Assembly (NCBI RefSeq): GCF_021869535.1
Contig: NW_026262668.1
Location: 74,421,558-74,485,557, forward strand
Length of the DNA: 64,000 nucleotides
Direction of reading: 5' to 3'
Source: Mytilus californianus
Taxonomy: Eukaryota > Mollusca > Bivalvia > Mytilida > Mytilidae
The stretch's first letter is position 1; each line of letters begins with the position of its first letter. This document shows positions 11,601 through 23,910 of the stretch, piece after piece. The translations under genes were made by a program, and so were the position numbers. The notes under the pieces are model-generated. The model worked only from the letters and a program-made list of their open reading frames with translations, was not told the DNA's origin and searched no databases.

Positions 11601-14600
11601 CTGGCTTTTAAATTTGAAGGTTTGAGCGTACCGGATAAAGGTTAATCCTGAAAATAACTTCGGAAACACGAAATTTATAAAGTGTTATTTTCATGCTGAA
11701 AGGCATATTTCTATAATTCCGAATCTTTAATTCGGAATTACCTTTTTACAATTCCCTTTTTGCCATAAATGTGTTATGCACTTACGTAGTCATAGTTATG
11801 ATCGATAAAGATATTCGTAATATCATGTTTAGTGTTGTCACAAAGGCGCTTCCAATAAAAGATATTTTCCGTTAAAGAAACAAATACAAAAATCCAATGA
11901 TAACTAAATATAACTTGATTATATTCATACATACGGCTGATTCAGAATTTATGCTAGTGATATGACTGTAAACTCCGGGTTCAATAATTGATACACCGAC
12001 ACCAAACTTGATCATTTCTAATCTCAAAGAGTCTGATATAGTCTCTATACCGTGTTTACTAATTTGATATGCAGATCGTGCAGGCCAGGTTTGTCTGCCT
12101 AGGACACTAGAAACATTGACAATTCTACCTGAAATGTCAGATTGACAAATTAATATCAACGTTGTTTGTAATTATTACGTGTAATGAATATTGCTAATAA
12201 ATTCTCTTTTATTATTACAAAAGTGACATTTTCTAAACTAGGAAAACAATATGAAATAAGAAGTGACATTAGTTGGCAATGTTCTAAACTCGTAAATCTA
12301 TTCGAAGTACACAAAACAAGAGGAAAAAAATCCTGGTAGAATCGTATAAACTTCAAACGGATTGATATTGGGTGCATTGACAGGGTAGACGTCTTCTGCT
12401 ATGTATGTATCGCCAAACATGCGAATCCATATTCGGTCTGAAATGTCTCAACCGCGAATAGGACAGAATTACTCAATTTTCAGACGTCGACAGTTCTTGT
12501 GTCTTAAGATGATGACAATGGTATAACTTATGTAGAATCATTTTAGTCGGTCTTCCCTATTAGAATGCTGGTGATGTTTTTGTGTTAGCGCTCCACTGTT
12601 ATTGTGGTATGATTGCCAATGAGACAACTATCCACAAAAGTTCAAATGACGTAGATGTAAGAAATAATAGGCTTCCGTATGGCCTTCAACAATGAGCAAA
12701 ACTCATGCCGAATACAAGTAGTCAGCTATAAACGCCCCGACTTGACAAAATATTAAACAATTTAAACGAGAAAACTTGCGGCTTATATTATATCGAAATA
12801 ACTTACGAAAAACAAATATAAAAGACAAAATTCACTGCTAGTGAAAAACAATGTCCTGACTCGGAGCAGGCACATACAGAATATGGCGGGGTTAATATTG
12901 TCTGTGAGCTCTCTTACATCACCTTAAGCTGGGACAGTAGTGAAACAGAACAACAAAAGAACAAACTGTAAAAATCATTTGTAAATGGCTTTACTCAATA
13001 GGTCAGTGAACGTAAAACTGAGCTGAAAACATAAAAGACAATAACGCATCAAGGCATTCACTCGGAAAATAAAAGACATATAAAAATATTATAAGTAGTA
13101 ACTGTACCACAATATTCAAAGAATTGTTTTATACTGGCATATAGTTTTTGCTTTTTCTGTTGACTTATAAATGAACTTGTATTCATTTAAATACAAAACC
13201 TTTAAACAGACTTATTAAGAAGGGATATAGTTACGATACTGTTGTCAGGTCATTAAAGATTGCATATTTTGGCTTTAATATTGATTCACTTATAGGGTCT
13301 TTGCATCAGAATTAAACATATTTATTCTAAAACCAGTTGTTGGCATGACACGGGTTATGGTCTTCCTATATATTTTTTGATGGTATAATACTAAACCCCT
13401 AACAGGAGGGATTGTGCCTGATATTCATATGATAAAGACATAATCTTTCAATCAGTTTAATTGAGGCCTGGAGCTGGCATGTCAGTAACTGCTAGTAGTC
13501 CGTTGTTATTTATGTATTATTGTCATTTTGTTTATTTTCCTATTCTGACATCGGACTCGGACTTCTCTTAAACTGAGTTTTACTGTGCGTACTGTTGTAC
13601 GTTTGTTTTTTCTACATTGGCTAGAGGTATAGGGGGAGGGTTGAGATCTCAAAAAAAATGTTTAGCCCCGCCGCATTTTTGCGCCTGTCCCAAGTCAGGA
13701 GCCTCTGGCCTTTGTTAGTCTTGTATCATTTTTAATTTAAGTTTCTTGTGTATAATTTGGAGTTTAGTATGACGTCCATTATCACTGAACTAGTATACAT
13801 ATTTGTTTAGGGGCCAGCTGAAGGACGCCTCCGGGTGCGGGAGTTTCTCGCTGCATTGAAGACCCATTGGTGGCCTTCGGCTGTTGTCTGCTCTATGGTC
13901 GGGTTGTTGTCTCTTTGACACATTCCCCATTTCCATTCTCAATTTTATATATGAAGAAAATACCTTTTGATTTTCGAATCATTGGTAAAAAAGCCTTTGT
14001 AATAGCCAACTGTCCATACAAATTCACCTCGATAACCTTCCTGTATAAATTTAAAGTACACAATTCAAGTTCACCAGGTAAATCAATCCCTGCATTATTT
14101 ACTATGCCCCATAATCCTGCATAAAGAAAAAAAAATCAATTAAATTCATTACAGATATAAGCATCCGGTGTGCTTATTTTTATCAAAATGAGTAGAAGTA
14201 GTAATAATATACCAAAAAAATATCTACTGATAGAAGACGATTAAGTATCCCCAAAAGTTGGTGCAGTATGTCATCATTGCTTAATAACTTGCGTGATTTG
14301 AATACCTCATGGATATTTAATTATTTTGGAAAAAACGCTTTTCTTTTTTTCTAGCAAAAATGAACGTATATAATTACTCCTGCCATGTTATGACCTCTCT
14401 CAAATATCTAAAAAGAAAAATCAACTTTTACGTTACTTGCCAACGGGTTCCAAGAACAAAATTTAGTAGTTCCAGGTTTTTTCCACTGTTTTGTTATTTT
14501 TCCATTGTTTAGCGTAGCTCGTATGCTTTATTAAGCTTCTTAAAAACGTTCGGATACTAATTCCCTGATTTAATTTACACCTTTTTATATATTAAATGCA

Positions 14601-17307
14601 GTGTACAAGTCTTTTATTTGCAATGCAACTGCACGGTTTGTCAAGTACACTCCGTGAATATGTTTATATATATATATTGTATGTACCTGCAGAGGTCATC
14701 TGTACTTTTAATACCGCTTCTTGTATATGTTCTATTTTTGTAACGTTCAGCTCCACAACATGTAAATTTGATAACTTTCGGTCGTTCAAATTGATGGCAC
14801 CATTCTCCTTTATGTTTAAAACACCAGCAAAAACAGTAAAACCCTTATTAGCTAATCTATTTGCTAAATAATATCCAAAACCTACAAAAATATTCCAAAA
14901 GGAAAACAGCCTTAATTGTTTTATTTAAATGTTTAACATGTCCATTCAAAAACCAAGAAAATAAAACATATTGAAAAACCAGTAAATAATAATAACGAAG
15001 TAGGTAAATGTTGTAGTGCGCACAAAAAAAAACCGAACAGTATTTTTATTTAAAAAAAAGTGTTAATTGTACTTTTGTTCATACCTAAACGTCACTTCTC
15101 GCGCTCCTTAAAATACACAAGGTTGAAAGTTTTTATTGTTCTGTTGACATTGTATAACATTTGAGTTTATTCGATTGACACAGTCATTCGGTATAAACAA
15201 ATTACCAAGTAGTCGTAAAAATGCATTTATTGTAGTTTTAATAAGAATTTTCAAATTATCAACTGCAGTTATTGATAAGTATTTTTCATATTCAATGTTG
15301 TTCATTTTATATTCATTATATAAGTAAGGACAGGAATAAAAGACTTCATTTCTCAGTGGTACTTTTTGCTTAGCATATTTGCGCAAAGCTATTAGTTTCA
15401 TTCGATATTCACGCCATCTTGAAATTATTATTATCAAAAATCGGTTCCGAATGGTTGCCTTATGATGTTGCTTAGGTTCTATTGATTAGACAGATATATA
15501 GAATAGGAAACATGATATCATATACGAAAGATAACGAATTCAATTACAGTATGGGTATTCAAGACTTGATCAAAATTTATTGCTTGTTGTTGACGTTATT
15601 CATGATACTGCGAAGCACTTTGTACTTTTTTTTTGGAAAGTTAAATTGGTATATCCCTAACTTACAAAATTTAGGCTTTGAACGTTTTTGATGAAGGTAA
15701 ATCCAGAAAACAACTGCGGACGCTTAAAACATTAAGTGTTTTTTCATTTTCACATTGTAAAGAATCTATTCTTATGTAAGGGCGTAGTTTTTTCTATTCT
15801 CATCTGTATACCAATGTATAATGAAATGATGTAATCACTTTAATGAAATGTATTGACAATGTTTCCTTATATAATTGACTACATAACCTTAAGTTCGTTG
15901 TCCATTGATCTATTATTGATCAAATAAGAAATTGCACATGCTTTTCTCAGACTGTTGATGACGTCTTTACACTAAAAACTTTGGATGTTTACCGATTGGT
16001 GTTTTAATTAGAAAACATAGTTATTTTGTTAGTTGAAATTGACTTTGAACTAGCTTTCAGTAATTGCGAGTACTCTTAGAATGGTACCTTGTGTTTATTT
16101 TCATACCTGTTAGGTTTTTGTGTGCTTTGTGTTGATCTGATTAGTAAAGGCCTTTCCAACTTATTTTTACTTGTTGTTCTAATATTGTACTGTAACATTT
16201 CTGTCCCATGTTAGGGGATTGTTGACCCTTACAAACATTTTTATGTCAGTAGCCTGTAATGCAATGGTTGTCGTGGGTTACTGTCTACCAAATTTGTTTT
16301 TTGCTCATTCCTTTTCTCATTGTTAATCATTCCACTTTATTTTTATTGATCATTTGAATCTATATTAATCGAATTTGACATTGATGAGAATTACAGAATA
16401 GGCAAACATGAACAGTTTAAGTTGTGGTATGATTGCATTTGGAATAATTATCTACCAAAGATCAAAGGACAATGAAGTGAACAACTACAGGTCACCGTAC
16501 GGCCTTTAAGAATGGGAAACTCTATACTGAACAGTAAGCTTTAAAAGGTATAGAAATAACAAAATATGAAGTGAAATATTACAAAAAGGATAACCAACAG
16601 CCTGGTTTAAGCTAAAAAAAACTCTAATAGCCAAGAGTACTCACATCAACTGATGACTACATTGTAGCTAAAACTCAGATTTCACCTAAAAATAGACTAT
16701 GTTTTTGCCAGAGAAAAATATCAATCAGTCCACATCCAACGGATTTAGTGTAAGGAATGCATAAAAAGTCTATGAATTTCAAAATTGACCTCCAGTTTTT
16801 CATGGAAATTCGTATTTTTAATTTGGAAATAATTTGTTGAAATATTCGATATTCTTATACTTGTTTTTGTTTTGATTGTTTTTCTTTTTGTTTATTGTTT
16901 TGAATTGCCATTCTCTTGTATTTATGTATTTAAAATCTCATTAAACATAACTGTTATGATGTCTTTTTACCTGTTGTTAATGCTCTTGGACACTAAATTG
17001 AAATGACTATTATGTTAGTGCCGTTCCTCAAGTTTGACCCGTGTACCTGTTTTTGCAACGAACACATCTTATTTACAATTTTGATACAGAATAACTATAT
17101 GAACATACCTGTATCGCAGCCTGTAATAAGGATTGCTTTGTTACTCACAGGTAAACTGTTTTTGTATTTTTTCTCCACGTAACTATGAGTTATCTTTAGT
17201 ATTACAAATGAAATAATGTATAAATAATTGTTGACACAAATGTTGAGAAAGAGCGCAAATAACAGAGTAAAGGCAATAATCCGAAAAATGATGGCAAACG
17301 TGTCCAT
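8697..17307 (-). CDS. SDR dehydrogenase (retinol / 17-beta-HSD / BDH-like)
   Basis: Complete six-exon gene: 17307-17109, 14881-14687, 14116-13964, 12128-11935, 10562-10308 and 8798-8697. All introns are GT-AG and the exon phases join exactly, giving 1098 nt and 365 residues with an ATG start and TAA stop. The N-terminus has one or two hydrophobic helices (residues about 4-45), suggesting a membrane anchor, as in microsomal retinol dehydrogenases. The Rossmann motif TGCDTGFG spans the exon 1/2 junction. NNAG is in exon 3. The catalytic Ser (NVSS) and YQISK (Tyr-x-x-x-Lys) are in exon 4, followed by the IIEPG loop. TGCDTGFG is typical of the SDR9C group (RDH, 17-beta-HSD6, hydroxybutyrate dehydrogenase), so it should oxidise or reduce a lipid alcohol/ketone with NAD(H). 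The substrate cannot be read from sequence. Introns are full of mussel repeats. A broken duplicate lies next to it at 2600-5910. 14888-17100 and 9460-10300 are intron with nothing else coding. Confidence 0.93.
8895..9370 (-). repeat. Dispersed mussel repeat, inverted copy
   Basis: Carries 'actgcgagtactcttaga', 'caagtcagaagcctg' and 'cagtggttttcgttg', the reverse of phrases in the plus-strand copies ('gagagtactcgcagttactg', 'cctgacttgggacagg'). Similar inverted copies are at 16030-16340 and 50880-51060. Several reading frames here are by-products. Confidence 0.6.
10740..10960 (-). repeat. Dispersed repeat in SDR intron 4
   Basis: Reads on the minus strand as 'gatgtggtatgagtgccaatgagacaac', then 'ccaagtcacaatgtataaaaag' and 'gccttggctcgcaccgaac'. 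This is the same subfamily as 6630-6720. It lies between SDR exons 4 and 5. The rest of that intron (10960-11930) shows nothing recognisable. Confidence 0.6.
12370..12950 (+). repeat. Dispersed repeats in SDR intron 3
   Basis: 12370-12560 is a loose relative of 4290-4480 and 20350-20560. 12600-12950 is a long copy of the 'gattgccaatgagacaac' family that continues into 'tcctgactcggagcaggcac' and 'gtggcggggtt'-like text. No coding content. Confidence 0.6.
13310..13953 (+). repeat. Long tail repeat, near-identical to 45752-46400
   Basis: About 640 bases running from 'cagaattaaacatatttattc' through 'aaacccctaacaggaggg' and 'ctggagctggcatgtcag' to 'cattccccatttccattc'. The same sequence, differing at few positions, is at 45752-46400; the last 180 bases recur at 60719-60900 and 63540-63735. 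Shared right ends with variable left ends suggest copies truncated at one end, as retroelement 3' tails are. It ends about 10 bases from SDR exon 3. The family is not further identified. Confidence 0.7.
16030..16650. repeat. Dispersed repeats in SDR intron 1
   Basis: 16030-16340 is an inverted copy of the family at 8895 ('gcgagtactcttaga'). 16425-16650 is a decayed plus copy of the 'gattgc...ggtcaccgtacggcc' family. The flanking intron sequence 14890-16030 and 16650-17100 has no recognised content. Confidence 0.5.
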
Positions 17308-17679
17308 AACTACTGGCTACATGTACAACTTGTATGACGGAACATATTTAATAAGTCGATCATACTATGATAGCAAAACATGTCAAGGTCGGTTATTGTT
17401 AACGTGCCATGAACCTCTAAATATAGGCTTTTAGTGAGTTTCTTACAACAAAAGTAATATAAGTTTAAATTAGTTCATTAAATATGCCATTTTCTTAATT
17501 GATCAACGTACGTCGAATTTGCTTCAATTGGATTGTTTTCGGATCACTTTACTTTCATTTATTGTACAAAAACGGTTTCTACCAAATATTAAATCAGATT
17601 CATTTAATGCGTCACTGCGTCTCGCACTTTTGTTTTAAAAACATCAATTCGGTAGGATTTTTGAAGCAAGAGGACGGCA

Positions 17680-19600
17680 TTGTGGTTACGACAATCGGAA
17701 CTTATCCATCGTCATCTGTGAAACAGATATTGCACAACGGTCAACAAACCCATGATGTTGTCCGTAAAATTTTCAAAGGGGTGATTCCAACTTCACCACT
17801 TAGTACTCTTGGTTTAATAGCTTCCTTGTGAGCAGCAACCCTTTATCCGGGTTATTATGATAGGAAATGCAAGCTCTGGAATATCGTATCAACTGGGAGA
17901 TATATACTCCATATGTAGGCGCTGCTGGAATATTGCTACATAGAAATGCGAAGTTCATAATTGGGAAGCTGAAATCATCTCGTTTGTCGTACTTGTGTCT
18001 TCATTTATGACCCTCATTGTCAATTTCTAGGTGTAAGTCAAGGTATGAGGCAGACTTAACTGTATCTGTTACATCCTTTTTTATACAAGTTCGATGGCGT
18101 TCAAATAGTCACCAAACTTCTAATTATTCAGTAAGAGGACATCATCTTTATAGCAGTAAGTGAAGTTAAAAGATAATGCTGCCTTCTTTTTATTCTTCCT
18201 AACTAGCACCTGTATGAAAACAAGTCGTCAAAAAGAGGAGCACAGTTGGTTACAATGCGAATGACGATTTTTTTTGTCCTTCAAACTTAACAAATATGTT
18301 GTCAATCAAGAAATCAAGCTTCTTGATAATGTTAGTTTCAGAGAATTTTTTTTTTAAATCAGAGGGATTTTTTACAAAGTACGATTTATCCCTCCCTAAG
18401 TAAAGCTACTTGTATCTATGTTGGCCATTCGGTTTTTTATGAAACAAAGCAGGTCCAACTCTTTCAATTTGTCCTTTATTTTGAAATGGGGATACTTGTG
18501 AAAAAGGAAGAAAAGTAAAATCTTTTAATGCTATTGCAAGAGCAAAGAGTTTAAGATTGTATGTACTCTAACAGATCATTGGAATTTTGTAGTATCCAAA
18601 TCTGATTTACGCCACCCCTAGAGTAGGTACTTCCACAATAACGTTGAATCCCGGCTTTTATTGCTGATAAATTGATGTTAATAATTTAGAAGTGGTTTCG
18701 TGGAGCACTTAAAGCAATATAACGTAGTTTGCAAGGAAACTTATATTATTCAGGTATCCAATACAGTGAAGGAAGATCAGTTCTTCATCTTTGGTTGAAA
18801 TTCCAAAAGAACATAGATCAGACCTAGGATTATTCAGGTTTCCTCCTCGGTAATTGTCGTGGGGTATATGTTGAGTATCCAAGTAAATTGTCAATACATA
18901 ATTCCTTTATCAATCAGCTTATGTAATGTGATTTACAAACTAAAAAGATGTTGTTTGGGGCTTTATCTGCGGGGACATCAACATATTTGTCATAGATGTA
19001 GGACAGGGGCTCCGCAGATGTTGTGTCTTTAGGGATTGATGTAGCATGTGTTTTCATAGACTCGGTCAGTTGTTCAGTTGTAATTTGTATCAACGACCCC
19101 ACAGCCTTAACCCATTCGGAAAGAGTATCAACATCTTCATTTTTGCGTTTTACCCATTGCCTGGCATAATCCGCGACTGCATCCATCATTATTTTGAAGT
19201 TTTGCTTGATGGATTTAGGTTCACGATATTTTGCTTTGATTACAACATATAATTGTAACTTGATTGACTAATATTATTGTTTTTTTTTTCAAATTGTCAT
19301 GATTCCTAAAAAAAGATTCCTTACGTTGGAGTCGCCATTCAAGCTTTTATATTGTTTCATCAGATCTTCATAAAGTTTAGATGGTAAATTTTACATTGCA
19401 ACTTTTGTTTTGAGATGGAGAAGAAAGCGTTTGATACGTAGACAACTTGCTGACAGAGGGACATTCAGAAATCTTTTTTTCTTTCCAAACTATTTCCCGG
19501 ATAATCGAACAATCAAAAGTTAGCAATCCACATGCATAGACTCTGCATGTTAGCTTCAAAACACTGTCATATCGATTTCTGTAATCTAGTAGGAGCGACA
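17680..19600 (-). mobile_element. Reverse-transcriptase retroelement relic (Penelope-like?)
   Basis: A decayed element whose coding strand is minus. At 18914-19189 it still reads MMDAVADYARQWVKRK...VDVPADKAPNNIFLVCKS; 'PADKAPNN' followed by a 'VCK' strand is typical of the N-terminal part of Penelope-like reverse transcriptases. 18709-18894 reads on (ISTKDEELIFLHCIGYL) into the region that normally carries the YWxPKLHK motif, in a shifted frame. 18110-18520 and 17680-17830 are further downstream parts. The 3' portion of the same family recurs at 37651, 49722, 50540 and 55105. The plus-strand frame at 17499-17831 is a by-product. Confidence 0.6.
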
Positions 19601-19859
19601 CACAAACACAGATTTATTTATTTAGTATAACAAAACTGTCGTTTCTTCAGATAAAGTTAATATAGAAGATCTCGAACAAATAGTCAAGTCTTGTTAGATT
19701 CATTTATGTACAAAACAAAATACAAAAACAAAAACAGAGCGACAAATTATTTTAGAAGTCTTTTCACATCACTAGGTTTTCTAGGGTTTGCTTCTCGATA
19801 TTCCTGCTGAGAATTTTGTTTTTTTTTTAAAGTTCGAGAGCAATTTCGTGAGCAATTAT

Positions 19860-20060
19860 ACTGTGGGTGTTTTAATTAGATCGGAAAATGCCTGTATCAT
19901 GTCAGGAATATGGAAGTTGTTTTTCACTTGTTCCGTTGATTGATAATGTTTGATTTTGTCAGTTTTTATGGACTCCCCCGTTTTGGATTCACCTTTGAGT
20001 TCGGTACTTTTGTTATATATTTTTCTATCGATATGATGATGATTTATAGTTAATGTAAAC
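19860..20060 (+). repeat. Repeat pair with 47990-48130
   Basis: Shares 'gtcaggaatatg(g/c)', 'gttgtttttca(c/t)ttg', 'ccgttgatt' and 'gagttcggt' with 47990-48130 in the same orientation. Non-coding. 20100-20250 next to it ends with 'aatcaatcaatat', a SINE-like tail similar to that at 23570-23830. Confidence 0.5.
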
Positions 20061-20269
20061 AAATGCATGTATTTGATACAATGTACTTTTACGTTGTTTT
20101 AGCGTTGACTCAACCCTTTTTTAAGTCTGTAGCGCCTCAGATGTCGATTCATGTACCGTGATCTTTAACCTGACTACACTCACTACGCCATAACATAGTC
20201 AAGAGTGCTGAAATGAGCATTTAACACTAATAATCAATCAATATTAAGTCTGTACATATAGCTACATCA

Positions 20270-20800
20270 AGGAGACAGTAGTTTACTGATGCCCAAATCT
20301 CGTTAATCGACAAGGTAAAGAAAATAAAGGTAACAAACAAAAACTGAGGGAATCACATGAACTCCAAAAGGAGTGAGACCGGATGCCTCGACAGGGAAAG
20401 TATCTCCTTGTATGCATGCATCACCCGCCATGCAAATCCAAACAACAATAAAAATGTTGCAATTTGGAATAAGACACACTCGTTACTATTACAGATCAGA
20501 CGACTATACTGGTATCTAAAGCTCCAAGACCGCGAAAATATGTCGAAAGTGAGTTGAGATAGCGAAATCTCAAGTTAACTAGGATATATGAGATGTAAGC
20601 ACTCATTGAAATGGTTTTTTTTTTGAGTGACAGAACATCATCAATATATCCAAAAAAGTAATTAAAGAACTTTGCAAGATGGTTCTTTTTTAAGACTTGA
20701 GAAGGTTATGTATGAGTACGAGTAGAAAAAACACATCGCCCAGTAGTGGTGCACTATAAGTACTCATTGGAATACCGGAATGAAAACAGGAGCAATGAAT
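20270..20800 (+). repeat. Second copy of the 4200-4960 repeat block
   Basis: Both parts of the block at 4200-4960 are present in the same order. The first part gives the by-product frame at 20357-20557, aligned with 4290-4481 over its whole length. The shared order shows these two repeats spread as one longer element. 20800-22800 holds no gene or repeat that I can name; 22020-22260 is unusually rich in 'agtac'/'gtact'. Confidence 0.55.
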
Positions 20801-23130
20801 AAAAAGCAAGATGAAAAAAGAAATGAACTAAAAGCTAACCATAAGACACAACTATAAAAATGAAGCTTTAAATATTGTCAAATTACATAATATTGTTTGT
20901 CAAATTTGACTTCCAGGTGAAATCACCAGATAGTATTAGCGTTAAAAAATTGATAATTTCTTTATTTACAAAAAAATTTGAAGGCAAAGAATGATATTGA
21001 ATAGATTGATTTTTATCAAGAAATTTCAAAGTTTGTAAATGTCTTGTGATAAATTTTACTTTACAGATTGAACAGTTGTTTACGTTAAAATTCAGAAATT
21101 CTTGTGCATACATTATCACATTAGTTGACTTTTAAAAGAGATGGCATGTGTCTGGTAATACTGTGCCATCATCAGTTCATAATTTCTTCTATGTATAACA
21201 GCATAATTCATACTCAAATTGGAAATGTGCTTACATTACATAATATAATAATGAATAAAAGGAGATGTATGGTATACGTCAATGGGATAGCAACCCAACG
21301 ACACAAATCATCAAAATAATTTAAATGGCAAAGTACAATTTACAACAATAGAATCGCGCCTATACATCAAGTCAAGCTATAAATTGTCCCTAGTCTAAAA
21401 AGTGTGAACAAATTAAACAGAAAATGTCGATCTGTCATAAACACCAGATTATACAAAAAATATAGACAACAGAACGTAAAAATATGACATAAGAAACCAC
21501 TGTTGAGATTTCAGATTTTGAACAGGCACATGCATATTTTGCGTAGTTATTTTAGACCTCAATTCTTCTCCAATTAATCTTGACAACTGGACCAACAAAA
21601 AAGGTACATTACTGATAATACGAGAAATATCAATACAGAAAAAGTACTTAACTCTAAAATAAGGTAACAATAGATAAAAAAAAAAAACTCGATGATACGA
21701 ATTCATGCTATCCTACACTCAAAAATCGGTTACTGTACTTTATATATTTCATACAGAAACTAGGAAGACACAATTTAGTACTATGCCCACCAGCTAATAA
21801 AGTAATGTTTGTCGGACAAAGCAACATAGCTCAAACCTAGCTGCGTTTTACTCTAGTTGTTGGACTCTTAAAACTTAAAAAGCTGATGCCTTTATGATAT
21901 TCATAATCACTAAAAAACGAACGGTTTGAATATCGTCATTTTGGTATTTTTATTCATAAACAGATAGCAATTTATTTTGCACAATTTTGCTAATCCCTTT
22001 TGAAATTTTGAAAATTTAGTTAGATTGCCTATATACAGCTTCTTTTGCATTTGTACGTGTTGAGTACTTTCACTTTAGAGTACTGAAAGCATATATAATT
22101 CGTATAGTACTATTTCAGCACTTCGAACTTATTGTACTATTTCAGTTCCATAATTTTAAAGTACTGGATTTGTACTTCAAGTTGTAAGTAACAGTTTTAT
22201 ACTTTTAATGTGATGTACATTTATTGTACAAAATCTGTTTTGTACAGTCCAGTACTAATGACCAAAAGGACATTAAAAGAATAATTGAATCCATCTAATA
22301 TCAACTTTGCCTGACTTTGTTTGAATAATTTCTAAATTTAACAACGGGAAATTTAAGAAAAGTATATTATAAACCATGTCAGTACCGAAGCACTGAATCC
22401 AGAGGCTGTTGAAACCATCGGAATACAACAGTCCATCAGCAACAGTATCGTCATCATATTTGAAAGCCAAATTCAAGATTCATGACATTCATTGTACAGG
22501 GCCTCAAAAAGAATAATCAGGACAAACTGATGTATATATATATATTTAATTACATTTAAGACATATGACAGGTGCATCATGAGATGATTTGACGCCATAA
22601 CCACCAGTGTAGTACAAAAAATGAAATAGATAATATATACAATCATCACAGCACTCTAAAATGAGCAAAGAAGTAACGAGTAACGAGTGATACACTCATG
22701 TCTAATCTGCGATATAATCAAACTACGCTTGCCCAAAACTAAAATTGTCATTGTTTTAATTCTATATGTACAGAGTGTTCGAGTTTACTTCAATGCGGGT
22801 AGTAAGACTTCAAACCTGAAATGAGTAAAAAAGAACAATCCTGTAATATTATGAGTAATACATTTTAAAGTATTGAAAAAAAATAATAAAATATATATTA
22901 TATATATATATATTGTTTTATTTTTGATAAGTTCGAGTCAACAGAACGTAGCCTAATTTTTGTGAAATATAACGAGAACACTTATATAGAAATCCGACGC
23001 CGCTTTTTTTTTAAAGATACTGTGTCATGTAAATAGCCAAAATGTGCGGAATTACATGGGATTTATTAAATACCAAGTTTTAACGTCTATACTATAAGTT
23101 TTTTCTCTTGCAATTTGAATTTAACATACA

Positions 23131-23368
23131 GAATTGTATTATCAACACAGAACACTTATATGTCCCATGGGATAACAAAAATATATGTCATTCAGTTGGA
23201 CAAACAAAATCCCATGGGACTGAAAAAAACATGGGATTCTTTTCGGTCCCATGGGATTTATTTTGTCCAATAGAATATATTTTATCTCATGGGTTAAAAA
23301 ACTCCTATGAGACAAATAGAAATGAGTATTTTGCAAATTTAAAGTGTTCAGTGTTGATAATACAATTC
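23131..23368. repeat. Inverted-repeat element with internal cccatggg palindromes
   Basis: Left arm 23131-23157 and right arm 23342-23368 are a 27-base inverted repeat with one mismatch ('gaattgtattatcaacac' and its reverse). Between them 'tcccatggga' occurs three times (near 23162, 23210 and 23248). The whole could fold as a nested hairpin. It resembles a non-autonomous DNA transposon or a foldback unit. The overlapping frames on both strands are by-products. Confidence 0.6.
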
Positions 23369-23569
23369 TTCAAACATACATGTATATCATTTGGTATTTT
23401 GTGTCTCTGAGATGCTGTTTTATTGACGTTCAACCCAAGTCTAATAGTGTTCATATTATCTTGTAATATATAACAACACTTCTTACATGTAAACGGAAAA
23501 GAGAGCAAATAAGAAAACTTGCTCCACAGCACTATGAATTTTAAAAATATATGTTAGCGCTGTGTAAAC

Positions 23570-23830
23570 ATGTACATTGTTGTTGAGACAGTAACTTCAC
23601 CGATTTGAATAAACAAAGCACATTCGACATGTATTCTGTTATGGGTTTGAACCCTGCATGTGGCAGGTATGTTCGATTCCAATCTTAATTGACTAGGATT
23701 GTCCGTTTTCCTGCCGAAGTTCGGTGCTTCTCTCTGGGCTATCCAGCTTACTCTGCCAATAAAACTGACAGCCATGATAAAGTCAATAGTGCTGAAAGTG
23801 GCGTAAAATACCAACAATCAATCAATCAAT
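23570..23830 (+). mobile_element. SINE with (atca)n tail
   Basis: Reads 'gggtttgaaccctgcatg', 'gactaggattgtc', 'ctctctgggctatcc', 'gtgctgaaagtggcg' and ends in 'aatcaatcaatcaatcaat'. The (atca)n tail and these internal phrases are those of a SINE common in molluscs. 'gggtttgaaccc' is box-B-like. It lies just downstream of the last visible cyclase exon. Confidence 0.6.
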
Positions 23831-23910
23831 CAATTTAATGGATACATAATGTATATACATTCCGTACGTCAGATATCAAGACTTCTCTAAAATAAAATAC
23901 ACGATCATAC

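Noticed and set aside
22273-22476. Minus-strand frame AFKYDDDTVADGLLYSDG as the missing last cyclase exon
   Set aside because: No acceptor in the right phase was found before it, and the sequence does not resemble a cyclase C-terminus.
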